Part shown: in pieces, positions 33,186-41,885 of the stretch
Layout: each line of letters opens with the position of its first letter
How positions within the stretch are numbered: position 1 is the stretch's first letter
Origin: Bowmanella dokdonensis
GTDB taxonomy: Bacteria > Pseudomonadota > Gammaproteobacteria > Enterobacterales > Alteromonadaceae
Reading direction: 5' to 3'
DNA: 55,452 nucleotides
NCBI RefSeq assembly: GCF_017254865.1
Contig: NZ_JAFKCV010000020.1
Coordinates: forward strand, 1-55,452
Notes under the pieces: model-generated
What the model was told of the DNA's origin: nothing
What the model saw: the letters and a program-made list of their open reading frames with translations, nothing else
The model's database searches: none
Made by a program: the position numbers and the translations under genes

Positions 33186-33389
33186 ATGCCCTATGTCAAT
33201 ATCAAGGTCACCGATGAAGGTGTGACCGCTGAGCAAAAACGCAAGCTGATAGAAGGGGCCACCCGGTTGCTGGTGGACGTACTGAACAAGAAACCCGAAA
33301 CCACCTTTGTCCTGATTGACGAAGTCAGCACGGACAACTGGGGAATAGGTTACCGGTCGGTCAAAGATATACGACAGGCTGAGAGCTGA
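33186..33389 (+). CDS. 4-oxalocrotonate tautomerase family protein
   Basis: 67 residues. Begins MPYVNIKVTDEGVTAEQKRK, so removal of Met would expose the catalytic Pro1 typical of the family, and the later segment TTFVLIDEVSTDNWGIGY is the usual second half. Tautomerases of this size act as oligomers on 2-hydroxymuconate-like acids or related compounds. AGGAGG directly precedes the start. Last gene of the cassette. Confidence 0.92.
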   Translation: MPYVNIKVTDEGVTAEQKRKLIEGATRLLVDVLNKKPETTFVLIDEVSTDNWGIGYRSVKDIRQAES

Positions 33390-33397
33390 AGCGAATG

Positions 33398-33427
33398 CAA
33401 AAAGCCCCGGGGCATTGCCGGGGCTTT
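33398..33427. terminator. Bidirectional terminator
   Basis: AAAGCCCCGG GGCATTG CCGGGGCTTT: a 10-bp perfect stem between the tautomerase operon and the convergent efpL gene. Confidence 0.85.
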
Positions 33428-33450
33428 GAACTGGCTGAGCAGATGCAGGC

Positions 33451-34023
33451 TTACCTGTCTGCCCGGCCCTGGAAGCGGCGCTCTTCGGTATTGATACGCA
33501 CCCAGTCACCGGTGGCGATATATTCCGGCACCTGGATCACCAGGCCGGTGGACAGCTTAGCCGGTTTGGTACGTGAGGTGGCTGACGCCCCTTTGATGGA
33601 AGGGTCGGTTTCCACCACTTCCAGCTCCACGCTCACCGGCAAGTCCAGGGCCACCGGCAGGTCATTGACCAGCACCACATAGATTCCGTCAGTCTCTTCG
33701 TTGATAAACTGGACTTCTTCTGCGATGGCCTCTTTGTTGAGGTTATAGGGGCTGTAGTCTTCCTTATCCAGAAACACATAGTCGTCGCCGTCGATATAGG
33801 AAAACATTGCCTGGCGACGGACCAGATCGGCCAACGGCAGCATATCCGCATCTTTAAATGTCTCGTCCAGTTTACTGCCTGTGACCACATCGTACATACG
33901 CATACGGTAGATACTGCCGCCTGCGCGGCCCTGGGGTACTGAACGTTCGATATCGCGCACAATATAGGTCTTGTTGTTGTAAACAATGGCTGCATTACGC
34001 TTAATTTCACTGGCTTTTGGCAT
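33451..34023 (-). CDS. yeiP: Elongation factor P-like protein EfpL (YeiP)
   Basis: 190 residues, three-domain OB/KOW EF-P fold. Binds the ribosome and relieves stalling at proline-rich and related motifs. The acceptor loop reads [16 protein letters not shown], with Arg33 where canonical EF-P has Lys34, and a longer loop, both marks of EfpL. The C-terminal [20 protein letters not shown] matches the family. ATG start at 34023. Canonical efp is not in this window. Confidence 0.95.
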   Translation of the reverse strand: MPKASEIKRNAAIVYNNKTYIVRDIERSVPQGRAGGSIYRMRMYDVVTGSKLDETFKDADMLPLADLVRRQAMFSYIDGDDYVFLDKEDYSPYNLNKEAIAEEVQFINEETDGIYVVLVNDLPVALDLPVSVELEVVETDPSIKGASATSRTKPAKLSTGLVIQVPEYIATGDWVRINTEERRFQGRADR

Positions 34024-34216
34024 CTTAGGATCCTGACAAAATAATGGGCTTGCAAAATTTGCCGGCTATTTTCCGTCATCTGAGTCTGTAGAGAAAGTCA
34101 GAATATGACGAAAACCCAGATATTTTACTGTTGCCTGCAAGCCCCATTGGATCCCCTGACCAGGCAGCGCCGCGTTTCGATCCTGATTTTCTGCCGGTCA
34201 CTTAGACAAGCTTAAT

Positions 34217-34270
34217 TTACCTTATGTAAAACACGCTTGACTTTTAACTAAGCCCTGCCAAGATATGTAA
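34217..34270. promoter_or_regulatory. Candidate operator/promoter of the membrane/HTH pair
   Basis: TTTAC CTTAT GTAAA at about 34217-34231 is a dyad, and TATGTAAA occurs again near 34263. CTTGACT lies between. They are 40-90 nt upstream of the start at 34306 and could bind the HTH protein encoded by the second gene. The rest of the 281-nt gap from 34024 shows nothing recognisable. Confidence 0.3.
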
Positions 34271-34305
34271 AGCAAACATGACTTTTTGACAACTAAGGAC
34301 GACTT

Positions 34306-34728
34306 ATGAATTCACATCCACAGAACCAGTCCGACTGGCAGGCAAACCTCAAAGGCAGCACTTTAAAATTGGGAATCTGGACGGTAGCCTGGCTACTCAG
34401 CACGGCCCTGTTGGCCTTTGGCCCCAAGTTTATCTGGCAGTACGCAACGTTATACTCGTCGTTGGCAGTGGCATTGAACCTGTTGGTAGGCGCTTTGATG
34501 ATCCTGTCCAATATCAAGCATGTACGGGCCATGGATGAACTGGAGCGCAAGATATTTATGGATGCCTCTGCCATTACCCTGGGCATGGGAGTGGTCGCGG
34601 CCAGTAGTTATGGTCAGCTTCAGAACATTGGGCTGATGGAGTCACACCCAGAGATCTCGCACCTGGTGATCCTGATGGGCCTGACTTTCCTCGGGGCCGT
34701 GCTGTTCGGTAACTGGAGATACAGATGA
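34306..34728 (+). CDS. Hypothetical membrane protein (140 aa)
   Basis: Four hydrophobic segments: LGIWTVAWLLSTALLAFGP, LYSSLAVALNLLVGALMIL, the weaker DASAITLGMGVVAASSYG and LVILMGLTFLGAVLFGNW. The charged stretch HVRAMDELERKIFMDASA between two helices is the conserved core often seen in membrane proteins encoded beside a small Cro/C1-type regulator. Its end overlaps the regulator start by 4 nt (ATGA). Function unknown. Confidence 0.8.
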   Translation: MNSHPQNQSDWQANLKGSTLKLGIWTVAWLLSTALLAFGPKFIWQYATLYSSLAVALNLLVGALMILSNIKHVRAMDELERKIFMDASAITLGMGVVAASSYGQLQNIGLMESHPEISHLVILMGLTFLGAVLFGNWRYR

Positions 34729-34925
34729 AGAACCGCCTCAAGGTGCTAAGGGCAGAACGTAACTGGACCCAGGCCCAACTGGCGGAGGCACTGTCAGTGT
34801 CCCGCCAGACCGTCAACGCCATCGAAACCGGCAAGTTCGATCCCAGCCTGCCCCTGGCTTTCAAGGCTGCCAGGGTGTTTGGCATGCCCATTGAAGCGAT
34901 TTTTCAGGATGAGCAGGAACAGTGA
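34725..34925 (+). CDS. XRE/Cro-family helix-turn-helix regulator
   Basis: 66 residues, a single HTH_3 domain: MKNRLKVLRAERNWTQAQLA, then EALSVSRQTVNAIETGKFDP and AARVFGMPIEAIFQDE. Resembles the YozG/plasmid-type regulators paired with membrane proteins. ATG overlaps the stop of the membrane gene. Likely represses its own operon. Confidence 0.92.
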   Translation: MKNRLKVLRAERNWTQAQLAEALSVSRQTVNAIETGKFDPSLPLAFKAARVFGMPIEAIFQDEQEQ

Positions 34926-35004
34926 GAACTGCCCCCCAGGTGGCTCTTGTTAACTATCCGGAGCAATGCCAAGATAACGCAGTAAATCCGCCAGGAGGCT
35001 TACT

Positions 35005-35604
35005 GTGACCGCCCACGAAACCAGCCTGAAGCTCTATTGCACCCCTCGTTCGCATTTTTCCCGTAAGGTGCGAATTCTGCTGGATGCCTGGAAACTGGGG
35101 CATGAACTGGTGGATATCGGCAATGTGGCAGACGATGCGAGCAAAGAATTTGCCGGCAATCCGCTGATGAAAGTACCGACCCTGGTGGACGGCGATATCT
35201 GGCTGATCGACTCGGATCATATCGCTCAGTATCTGACCCTCACCTACCATCCCGGCGACCCGTTCAATGTGCTGCTGAAAAAACCAGAGCTGCTGAACCT
35301 CAGGGCCGTGATGAACGGCATTATGGCGGCAGAAGTGGAGTTGTTGCTGGCCAAACGCACCGGCACGGACATCAGTCAACCCAGATACCAGAAATTGCAA
35401 AAGACCATTGCACAGGGACTGGATTGGCTGGAACAAAATGCCGGGCTGTTTGCTGGTCCCCCCGACTATCAGGATTTTCATCTGGTTTGCCTGTGGGATC
35501 ACCTGGCTTTCTACAAACTGGTCAAACTCAGCTACCGCCACCTTGCCGCCCGGGTGACCGAGCTTTCATCCCTGCCCTATGTCAAAGCCAGCAGGCCTGC
35601 TTGA
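35005..35604 (+). CDS. Glutathione S-transferase family protein
   Basis: 199 residues. LKLYCTPRSHFSRKVRILLD and NPLMKVPTLVDGDIWLIDSD give the thioredoxin-like domain with cis-Pro and the Asp-Ser glutathione contact; ASP-rich helices follow. The start is a GTG at 35005 with CAGGAGG at ideal distance, which decides it. Third GST in about 5 kb; the three are clearly different subfamilies. Confidence 0.88.
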   Translation: MTAHETSLKLYCTPRSHFSRKVRILLDAWKLGHELVDIGNVADDASKEFAGNPLMKVPTLVDGDIWLIDSDHIAQYLTLTYHPGDPFNVLLKKPELLNLRAVMNGIMAAEVELLLAKRTGTDISQPRYQKLQKTIAQGLDWLEQNAGLFAGPPDYQDFHLVCLWDHLAFYKLVKLSYRHLAARVTELSSLPYVKASRPA

Positions 35605-35657
35605 TTTTCCGGCAATTGCCCTTATCTTCCACAAGCCTATATCTCACAAGGACGCTT

Positions 35658-35970
35658 ATACCAATCAGATTAATCTTTAGTGCATTCAGAGCTGACCAGA
35701 AAGGATTAGCTCAAGGCGCTGCCTCGAAGGTATAGTGGCTCTATGTCAAGAGACTGGAACGCAGAGAGAATGCTTTCTGGACGCTCCCGACAACTGCTCC
35801 TGCGTTGTTCTACTTCACGCCATCCATGGCGCTCCCTGCGGGCGAAGCCAAAGTGCCCGCTACCTGTGTTGCCCGCATTCGATTTAGCGCCACTAGACCT
35901 TCATACGGGCGCCTTGGTATCGAACACTTTGGCTTACGCTGAGTGCACTAAAGATTAATCCGGTTGGTAT
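35658..35970. mobile_element. MITE with ATACCAATC terminal inverted repeats (313 bp)
   Basis: Left end ATACCAATCAGATTAATC(TTTAGTGCA) and right end, reverse-complemented, ATACCAACCGGATTAATC(TTTAGTGCA) match over about 33 bp with about four mismatches. The interior has no coding potential. Elements with these ends are common between genes in Alteromonadales and Shewanella. The flanks show no clear target-site duplication. The right end lies 3 bp before the DUF3291 start codon. Confidence 0.9.
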
Positions 35971-35973
35971 TAC

Positions 35974-36435
35974 ATGCACCTGGCCCAGCTTGACATTGCC
36001 CGCCCCCTCTATCCGTTGGATGCCCCCCAGATCAAGGACTTTGTCGACAACCTTGAATTTATCAATGGCATTGCCGAACACAGTCCCGGGTTTATCTGGC
36101 GGTTACAGGACGAAAGTGGCGACGCCACTGCCATTCAGGCCTTTGAGGCCCCTGAAGTCATTGTCAATATGTCAGTCTGGACCTCGCCAGAAATGTTAAA
36201 GGATTTCATGTTTAAAACCGCTCACCGAAGCTTTTTCCGGCGCAAGGCGCAGTGGTTCGAGCGGATGCCACAGGCCAGCTATGTGCTGTGGTGGATCCCC
36301 GAAGGACATATTCCGCCACTACCGGAAGCCCTGGCCAGACTGGAATACTTGCGTCAGCATGGCGAGAGCCCCTTTGCATTCAGCTTTAAACAACTTTATC
36401 CGGCCAGCGCCCAGCCTGATACTACAACACCCTGA
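35974..36435 (+). CDS. DUF3291 domain protein (monooxygenase-like fold)
   Basis: 153 residues. MHLAQLDIARPLYPLDAPQI, then AEHSPGFIWRL, VNMSVWTSPEML and FKTAHRSFFRRKAQWF match the DUF3291 family, a dimeric alpha-beta barrel related to antibiotic-biosynthesis monooxygenases; function unknown. ATG 35974 is only 3 bp from the MITE, so any promoter and ribosome-binding site must come from the element; no good Shine-Dalgarno is present. The first few residues of the original protein may be lost. It ends 14 nt inside the 3' end of the convergent cyclase gene. Confidence 0.85.
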   Translation: MHLAQLDIARPLYPLDAPQIKDFVDNLEFINGIAEHSPGFIWRLQDESGDATAIQAFEAPEVIVNMSVWTSPEMLKDFMFKTAHRSFFRRKAQWFERMPQASYVLWWIPEGHIPPLPEALARLEYLRQHGESPFAFSFKQLYPASAQPDTTTP

Positions 36436-38371
36436 CAGAGTCGATACCACTACGCCGGCTGAAGTTCTCAATCAGTCGCTGTTTATGCGTGCCCTGCGGG
36501 ATGATAACGAGCAGAGGATGACCGCTTCGACTTTGCTGCCACTCGCACCAGAGCCTGTGCACCGATTCCATGCCGCTGAGGGTGTAAAGCTCTCCCCAGC
36601 TATTGCGGTAGATGAAGGTAATGCTTTCCACTTCGGCTTTGAGCCGACGGCTTTCGAAATTGATCACTGCCAGGCAGGTCTGTAATCTGGCAGGCGACAA
36701 CAGGGCTTCACGACTCAACTCGGACACCCTGACCGGCGGGAAAGCCTTTTCCACTTCCGCCACCAGATTATACAGATCTTCCTCCACCACCGGCTCTGTG
36801 TGGTAATCCAGTTGAATGCGGGTATTGCCGTCCAGAATGCGGTTCCATACCCCCCATACAATCAACTCTATGGGACTGAGGCTTGACTGCAGAAGGGATT
36901 TTTCCAGAGTCTTGCCATTTCGGCTAATCTGGTCGCCGGCGTAAATACGCCAGCGCCGCGTACCGTTAGGATAAGGCGTAGCCTTGACCGTGATAGTGCC
37001 ACAGTAGAGTTCGTCGTCGAAAACGCTGCGAAGATACTCAATCTTGCCGTCTTTTTTCGAGTAGAAAGTATCCAGCTTTCGGCCAATGACCGTCATGTCT
37101 TCCTGACTGACCAATTGGTTATCCCTGGCGATGCCGGCGGACAGCCGTCTATAGCAACCGATCAGAAAGCCGTGGATCTGGCGACTCAGCACCGACTTTT
37201 CCATGAAATCCCAATGCCTTATCCGGTCAACCTTCTTGATTTTTTCCTCACTCCAGCCCCAACTTTGCACATAGCTGCGGATAATCTTGTCCTTGAAGTT
37301 CTCGTTATCGGCTGCTTTTCCCAGACTCAGATGACAGGCACATTTGATATACAGGCAAAGCTGCAGAAGTTGTACGACGGATTGATTGTTCGCAGCCTGG
37401 TAATGGTCAATGAGCTCATCGAACATCAAAGCATAGGGATCCACATGTTCCAGGGCACCGGGAGCCAAATCCCCGGCGTGCACCCGGTTTTTGAGTTCGT
37501 TGCAAAGGGGCTGTTTCTGGCCGAGGTTTTCCAGAAACACCTCCAGTTTGGCCATTTTCAGCACCGACTTGAACGGCGAATCCATGGCTTTGACAATCTG
37601 CCAGATGGCAGCGCCGAAAAGCTCATTCGGATCCAACTGTTGCAGATTGCCAAGATCCATAAATAGTCTGGGATCCGGGGAGCCCCCTGGTGTCAGCGAG
37701 CCGATTAACTGCTGATACTCCAAATCTGAAATCCGATCCGGTATCAACCACCAGAAGGGCAACTTGCCGGCCACGACGATGTTGGTGGTATAAAATTCAG
37801 CCTTAAGAAACACCGCCTGGGCCGAACCTGAGCTTTCATTGTCTGCCTCGCCAAAATCGTTCTGTCTGACCTTGTCGATTTCAGACAGGAAGAAATGCAC
37901 TTCCAGCTCATGCTGTTCGGCCCATTTTTCCACCAGTCTCAGCTTTTTCTCTAATAATTCACGGCTTTTTTCATTCAGTTTTTCACCATCAACACATACC
38001 CAGTAGTCAAAATCAGAACTTGCTGATTGGGCGATTGAGCCAATACTGCCCATCAGGACCAGAGAGTCGATAAATCTGCGCCTCGGCCAGATTTGCCGCA
38101 TATCGGCAAACAGCGGGCGTAACTCTGGAAATACCTGCTCCAGTGATTCACCTACCTGTTTTCTCAATGAATAATTGTTCAGGCCAAAAGGGACATCTTT
38201 GTCGTCCACATAACCCGGCAAATCGGGATGGTTGACATGTAACAGGAAAGGCAGGATATGAAACAACGGTTGCTTGTCCGCCGGCAGTAATACAAGCGCC
38301 CGCTCAATGCGGGCCTTGTTATAACGCAGTACGCGCAGGAGTCGGATGGCCAGGTCTTTTTGTATACTCAT
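36422..38371 (-). CDS. Short class I adenylate cyclase
   Basis: 649 residues against about 850 for CyaA. The catalytic signature is clear: LVLMGSIGSIAQSASSDFDY followed by WVCVD (Asp pair near 126-129), then LRLVEKWAEQHELEVHFFLS. The N-terminus (ALVLLPADKQPLFHILPFLL, HPDLPGYVDD) and the middle (ELFGAAIWQIVKAMDSPFKS, WGWSEEK) align with CyaA. Missing is the C-terminal segment that mediates glucose-PTS regulation in E. coli. Start ATG 38371. No CyaY-type neighbour. Probably makes cAMP from ATP; whether it is the only cyclase of the genome cannot be seen here. Confidence 0.88.
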   Translation of the reverse strand: MSIQKDLAIRLLRVLRYNKARIERALVLLPADKQPLFHILPFLLHVNHPDLPGYVDDKDVPFGLNNYSLRKQVGESLEQVFPELRPLFADMRQIWPRRRFIDSLVLMGSIGSIAQSASSDFDYWVCVDGEKLNEKSRELLEKKLRLVEKWAEQHELEVHFFLSEIDKVRQNDFGEADNESSGSAQAVFLKAEFYTTNIVVAGKLPFWWLIPDRISDLEYQQLIGSLTPGGSPDPRLFMDLGNLQQLDPNELFGAAIWQIVKAMDSPFKSVLKMAKLEVFLENLGQKQPLCNELKNRVHAGDLAPGALEHVDPYALMFDELIDHYQAANNQSVVQLLQLCLYIKCACHLSLGKAADNENFKDKIIRSYVQSWGWSEEKIKKVDRIRHWDFMEKSVLSRQIHGFLIGCYRRLSAGIARDNQLVSQEDMTVIGRKLDTFYSKKDGKIEYLRSVFDDELYCGTITVKATPYPNGTRRWRIYAGDQISRNGKTLEKSLLQSSLSPIELIVWGVWNRILDGNTRIQLDYHTEPVVEEDLYNLVAEVEKAFPPVRVSELSREALLSPARLQTCLAVINFESRRLKAEVESITFIYRNSWGELYTLSGMESVHRLWCEWQQSRSGHPLLVIIPQGTHKQRLIENFSRRSGIDSVRVL

Positions 38372-38705
38372 ATCAAAGGCGAACAGCCTGCAGTCTGCCC
38401 GCTGGGCAGGGATGTTTGGGGTCAGAATTCACTGTACTCAAGTTACAACCAAAAAGAGGCCAACGCAAAAGGGAAAGTGCATTGTATGACAGAGCTCCTA
38501 GCCCATTCGTGGATCGGCATCATTGCTTTGGAACAGGATAGCGGCTGCAGAAAAAGCCCATATCGGCCCCCTGGTTGAAAGTCAAAAGAAAAGGTTATAA
38601 AGAATAATCAAAATGATGATTTTGCGAATAAAAAATCCCTGCTTATTTATTACCAGGCGATCTGAACTTGTCTTGAATTTTTGTTAGTTAGTCGTACGAA
38701 TTATG

Positions 38706-38735
38706 TTGACGAGTTGAAAAATCCGGCCGTAATAT
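38706..38735 (+). promoter_or_regulatory. Promoter of the TonB-dependent receptor
   Basis: TTGACG, 18-nt spacer and TAATAT, a good sigma-70 match. It lies in the 481-nt gap 38372-38852, which holds no gene. The leader after it has two stems, CCGGCG/CGCCGG (38779-38800) and ACCGCT/AGCGGT (38814-38835), before GGGAGA and the start codon. Confidence 0.55.
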
Positions 38736-38852
38736 CCGCTCGCTACAACAAGGAAAATATCCCTGGTGAGCACACTGCCGGCGTAACCTCTGCGCCGGTA
38801 CACCAATTATAAAAACCGCTAAGCCAATAGCGGTCTCGGGAGATACACACTT

Positions 38853-41807
38853 ATGACAACCAATTCCAGGTTGGCGAAATCCATTCGCCTAGCCCTGCTC
38901 GCCGGTGCCTCGGCTACCGCTTTCACTCACCACTCAGTCATGGCCCAGGAAGCGCCTGCTGCAGACGGCGTGGAAAAAATTGCCGTAACAGGGTCACGTA
39001 TTAAGCGTTCAGACATGGAGACAGCACAGCCAGTGTTGCTTATCTCCGCCGAAGATATTTCCCGCTCAGGCTTAACCAGCGTGGGCGATGTGCTCAAGGA
39101 AATCGCCACTAACGGCGCATCCCTGGGATTGCAAACCAACAACGGCAACACTAACGGTGTGGTCCGTGTCGACCTGCGTAACTGTGGTGCCAACCGAACT
39201 CTGGTGTTGGTAAACGGACGTCGCTGGGTCAGTAGTATCAACGGCGCAGTGGATCTGTCCACTATTCCGCTGCCAGCGATTTCGTCCATTGAAATTCTTA
39301 AAGACGGCGCCTCATCCATTTACGGTACTGACGCCATTTGTGGTGTAGTAAACATCCTTACCCGTGATGATTTCCAAGGTGCAGAAGTGGCCGCCTATGT
39401 GGGTGAATATGACGAAGGTGACGGACGTCGTGAATCTTACACCTTTACCGTAGGCTCCACAGCGGACAAGAGTTCTGTACTCTTCAGCGCCAACTACACC
39501 AAGCAGGAACAAGTGCTGGGTGGAGACAGGGAAATTTCCTCTGTGCCTATTTTCGGTCTGCCAGCCAACGTATCGGCAGCCGGTGGCCGCGCCAGTCCCA
39601 CCACCCCTTACGGCCGTTTCTCCGCCACTGCCAATGGTGTGGCAGGTGTCTGGACCCTGACGCAGGGAGCCACTGGTTGCGTAGCTAACGAGGAATGTAC
39701 AGCTTCCGCTTTATCTGATTTCCATATCTATGACGCCAATAAGGATGGTTACAACTTTGCCCCTGTCAACTATCTGCTTCAGCCTACAGAGACCCGCTCT
39801 CTGTACACCCAGGGTACCTATGAATTGACTGACAATATCAGGGCCCGCGCGGAAGCCGTGTATGTGAATCGTACATCCGAGGCCCAACTGGCCGCTCAGC
39901 CACTGGGTGGGCTGGCCATCGCTGCTGACAACATCTACAACCCCTTCGATCAGGCCATCGCAGGTGGATCCTTCCGACCTATCGTCGCTCCACGTTCTTA
40001 CGCTGCAGACAACACCACCTGGCGCATCGGTGCAGCATTGGAAGGCGAGTTTGAACTGGCTAATCGAGAGTTCAACTGGGACGTAGCTTATGTCTACAGC
40101 GACAATAGCCTGACTCAGTTGAAAAACGGCTTTTTCAACGCCAGTCGTATGGCTACCGCATTGGGATCTTCCCATATCGATTCCAACGGCGTGGCTCGCT
40201 GCGGCACTTCTGCTGCTCCCGTTGCAGGCTGTACTCCCTTTAACCTGTTCGGGGGCCCTGGCGGCGTAACCCAGGACATGCTGGACTATGTCACGGTTGC
40301 CCCTCGCAACCTCGAATATTCCAAGATGACCAACTATTCAGCCAACATCGGTACCGAGCTGTTTGAGTTGCCAGCAGGCCCGGTGGCTGCAGTCGTGGGT
40401 TATGAATACCGTCGTGAATCTGGCTACACCAGCCCCGATCCGCTGACCGTTGCCGGCCAGGTACTGGGTGACAACGCTGCCACCCCCACAGAAGGTGGCT
40501 ACAATCTGAATGAAGTTTACGCAGAAGCCATTATCCCGCTGCTGGCCGATATGACGATGGTGGAAAGCCTGGAACTGTCGGTGTCAAGCCGTTATTCAGA
40601 CTACTCCAACTTTGGTGATACCACTAATTCCAGCTACAAGCTGTCCTATCGTCCCATTGAGGAACTGTTGATCCGCGCCAGCTACGGCGAAGGCTTCCGT
40701 GCCCCGTCAATTCAGGAGCTGTATCAGGGCCAGAACGACAGCCGCCCGGCTGCTACAGACCCTTGTAGCAGCAACTCAGTGCCTTTCCAGGCCAATGCTG
40801 ATGTAAGAACACGCTGTGCGGCAGATGGTGTTTCGCCCACTTTCGTTCAAAACGATCCCCAGTTCCGAGCCAAAGTGGGCGGCAACCCGGATCTTCAGCC
40901 GGAAGAAGCCGAAACCACAGTATTTGGGTTTGTTTACAGTCCGCAGTTTGTTGAAAACCTCGGCTTCAGCGTGGATTGGTACCGTATTGAACTGGCGAAC
41001 TTTATCGGCGCCCGCACCGCAGGATATATCGCTAACGCCTGTTATGTCACTGGCATCCAGTCCTACTGTGACCTGATCCAGCGCGACTTTACCGGTACCC
41101 TGAACGGCAACCCGGGCGAGATATCCCAATTGCTGTCCCTGAACCAGAACTTCGTTGGAGGCCTGGAGCGTGAAGGGGTGGATATTAACATCGACTATCG
41201 CTTCAGCACAGAATACGGCGATTTCCGTATCAACTCAGATACCGCCATCATGCTGTACGAGGGCGATAAGGGTCAACCTAATCGTGGTGAATTGAATGAT
41301 GACGGTGATATCTCCGAAGGTAACCTTGTGGGTCGACTGGCCACCAACCAATCCGGTGGAGGCGCCAGAAACCGCGTCAAGTCGAACCTGACACTGGCTT
41401 GGGATATGGAAGAATGGTCCGCTTCAATTACGGCTCAATATCTGTCCTCCATGGTAGAAAATTGCGCCAATATCGTGACCGCCTCCAATGGCCTTGGTCA
41501 GCCTGAACTGAGAAACCTCTGCTCTGATCCTGACCATACCTGGGATACTTTCTCCTTCAAACCAGGCACTATTGAAGTGGTTGTGAATGAAGATCAATCT
41601 GCCCCTGAGAACAAATTGGGCTCAGTGGTCTACTGGGATATGCAAGTGGGATGGGAAGCCCCCTGGGATATGCAGGTTACTCTGGGTATCCGCAACCTGT
41701 TTGACAAAGAGCCTCCCTATGCCTACTCGGCCTTTGCCAACACCTATGACCCCAGCTACCGTTTACCCGGCCGCTTTGGTTATCTGAGTGTGACGCAAAG
41801 ATTCTAA
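38853..41807 (+). CDS. TonB-dependent outer-membrane receptor
   Basis: 984 residues. Signal peptide 1-31 (SIRLALLAGASATAFTHHSVMA-QEA). The TonB box region EKIAVTGSRIKRSD is followed by the plug (SVGDVLKEI, TLVLVNGRRW, ISSIEILKDGASSIYGTDAI). The 22-strand barrel ends GFGYLSVTQRF with terminal Phe, needed for BamA insertion. Inner barrel pieces include YRRESGYTSP, ELLIRASYGEGFRAPSIQEL and NPDLQPEEAE. The KDGASSIYG type is typical of peptide- and carbohydrate-linked receptors in Alteromonadales. The substrate is unknown. It is a single transcription unit with its own promoter and terminator. Confidence 0.95.
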   Translation: MTTNSRLAKSIRLALLAGASATAFTHHSVMAQEAPAADGVEKIAVTGSRIKRSDMETAQPVLLISAEDISRSGLTSVGDVLKEIATNGASLGLQTNNGNTNGVVRVDLRNCGANRTLVLVNGRRWVSSINGAVDLSTIPLPAISSIEILKDGASSIYGTDAICGVVNILTRDDFQGAEVAAYVGEYDEGDGRRESYTFTVGSTADKSSVLFSANYTKQEQVLGGDREISSVPIFGLPANVSAAGGRASPTTPYGRFSATANGVAGVWTLTQGATGCVANEECTASALSDFHIYDANKDGYNFAPVNYLLQPTETRSLYTQGTYELTDNIRARAEAVYVNRTSEAQLAAQPLGGLAIAADNIYNPFDQAIAGGSFRPIVAPRSYAADNTTWRIGAALEGEFELANREFNWDVAYVYSDNSLTQLKNGFFNASRMATALGSSHIDSNGVARCGTSAAPVAGCTPFNLFGGPGGVTQDMLDYVTVAPRNLEYSKMTNYSANIGTELFELPAGPVAAVVGYEYRRESGYTSPDPLTVAGQVLGDNAATPTEGGYNLNEVYAEAIIPLLADMTMVESLELSVSSRYSDYSNFGDTTNSSYKLSYRPIEELLIRASYGEGFRAPSIQELYQGQNDSRPAATDPCSSNSVPFQANADVRTRCAADGVSPTFVQNDPQFRAKVGGNPDLQPEEAETTVFGFVYSPQFVENLGFSVDWYRIELANFIGARTAGYIANACYVTGIQSYCDLIQRDFTGTLNGNPGEISQLLSLNQNFVGGLEREGVDINIDYRFSTEYGDFRINSDTAIMLYEGDKGQPNRGELNDDGDISEGNLVGRLATNQSGGGARNRVKSNLTLAWDMEEWSASITAQYLSSMVENCANIVTASNGLGQPELRNLCSDPDHTWDTFSFKPGTIEVVVNEDQSAPENKLGSVVYWDMQVGWEAPWDMQVTLGIRNLFDKEPPYAYSAFANTYDPSYRLPGRFGYLSVTQRF

Positions 41808-41824
41808 GCAGGCATTGCCACGTC

Positions 41825-41854
41825 AGCTCCTTCTAATGGAGGAGCTTTTTTATT
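41825..41854 (+). terminator. Intrinsic terminator of the TonB-dependent receptor
   Basis: AGCTCCTTC TAAT GGAGGAGCT then TTTTTATT. A second hairpin (AAAGCCATCTGA/TCAGGTGGCTTT, 41857-41884) follows before the convergent gene. Confidence 0.85.
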
Positions 41855-41885
41855 CCAAAGCCATCTGAACAATCAGGTGGCTTTG

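Noticed and set aside
35743-35958. 71-codon open frame within the MITE
   Set aside because: It lies inside the non-coding element, lacks a ribosome-binding site and ends in the terminal repeat.
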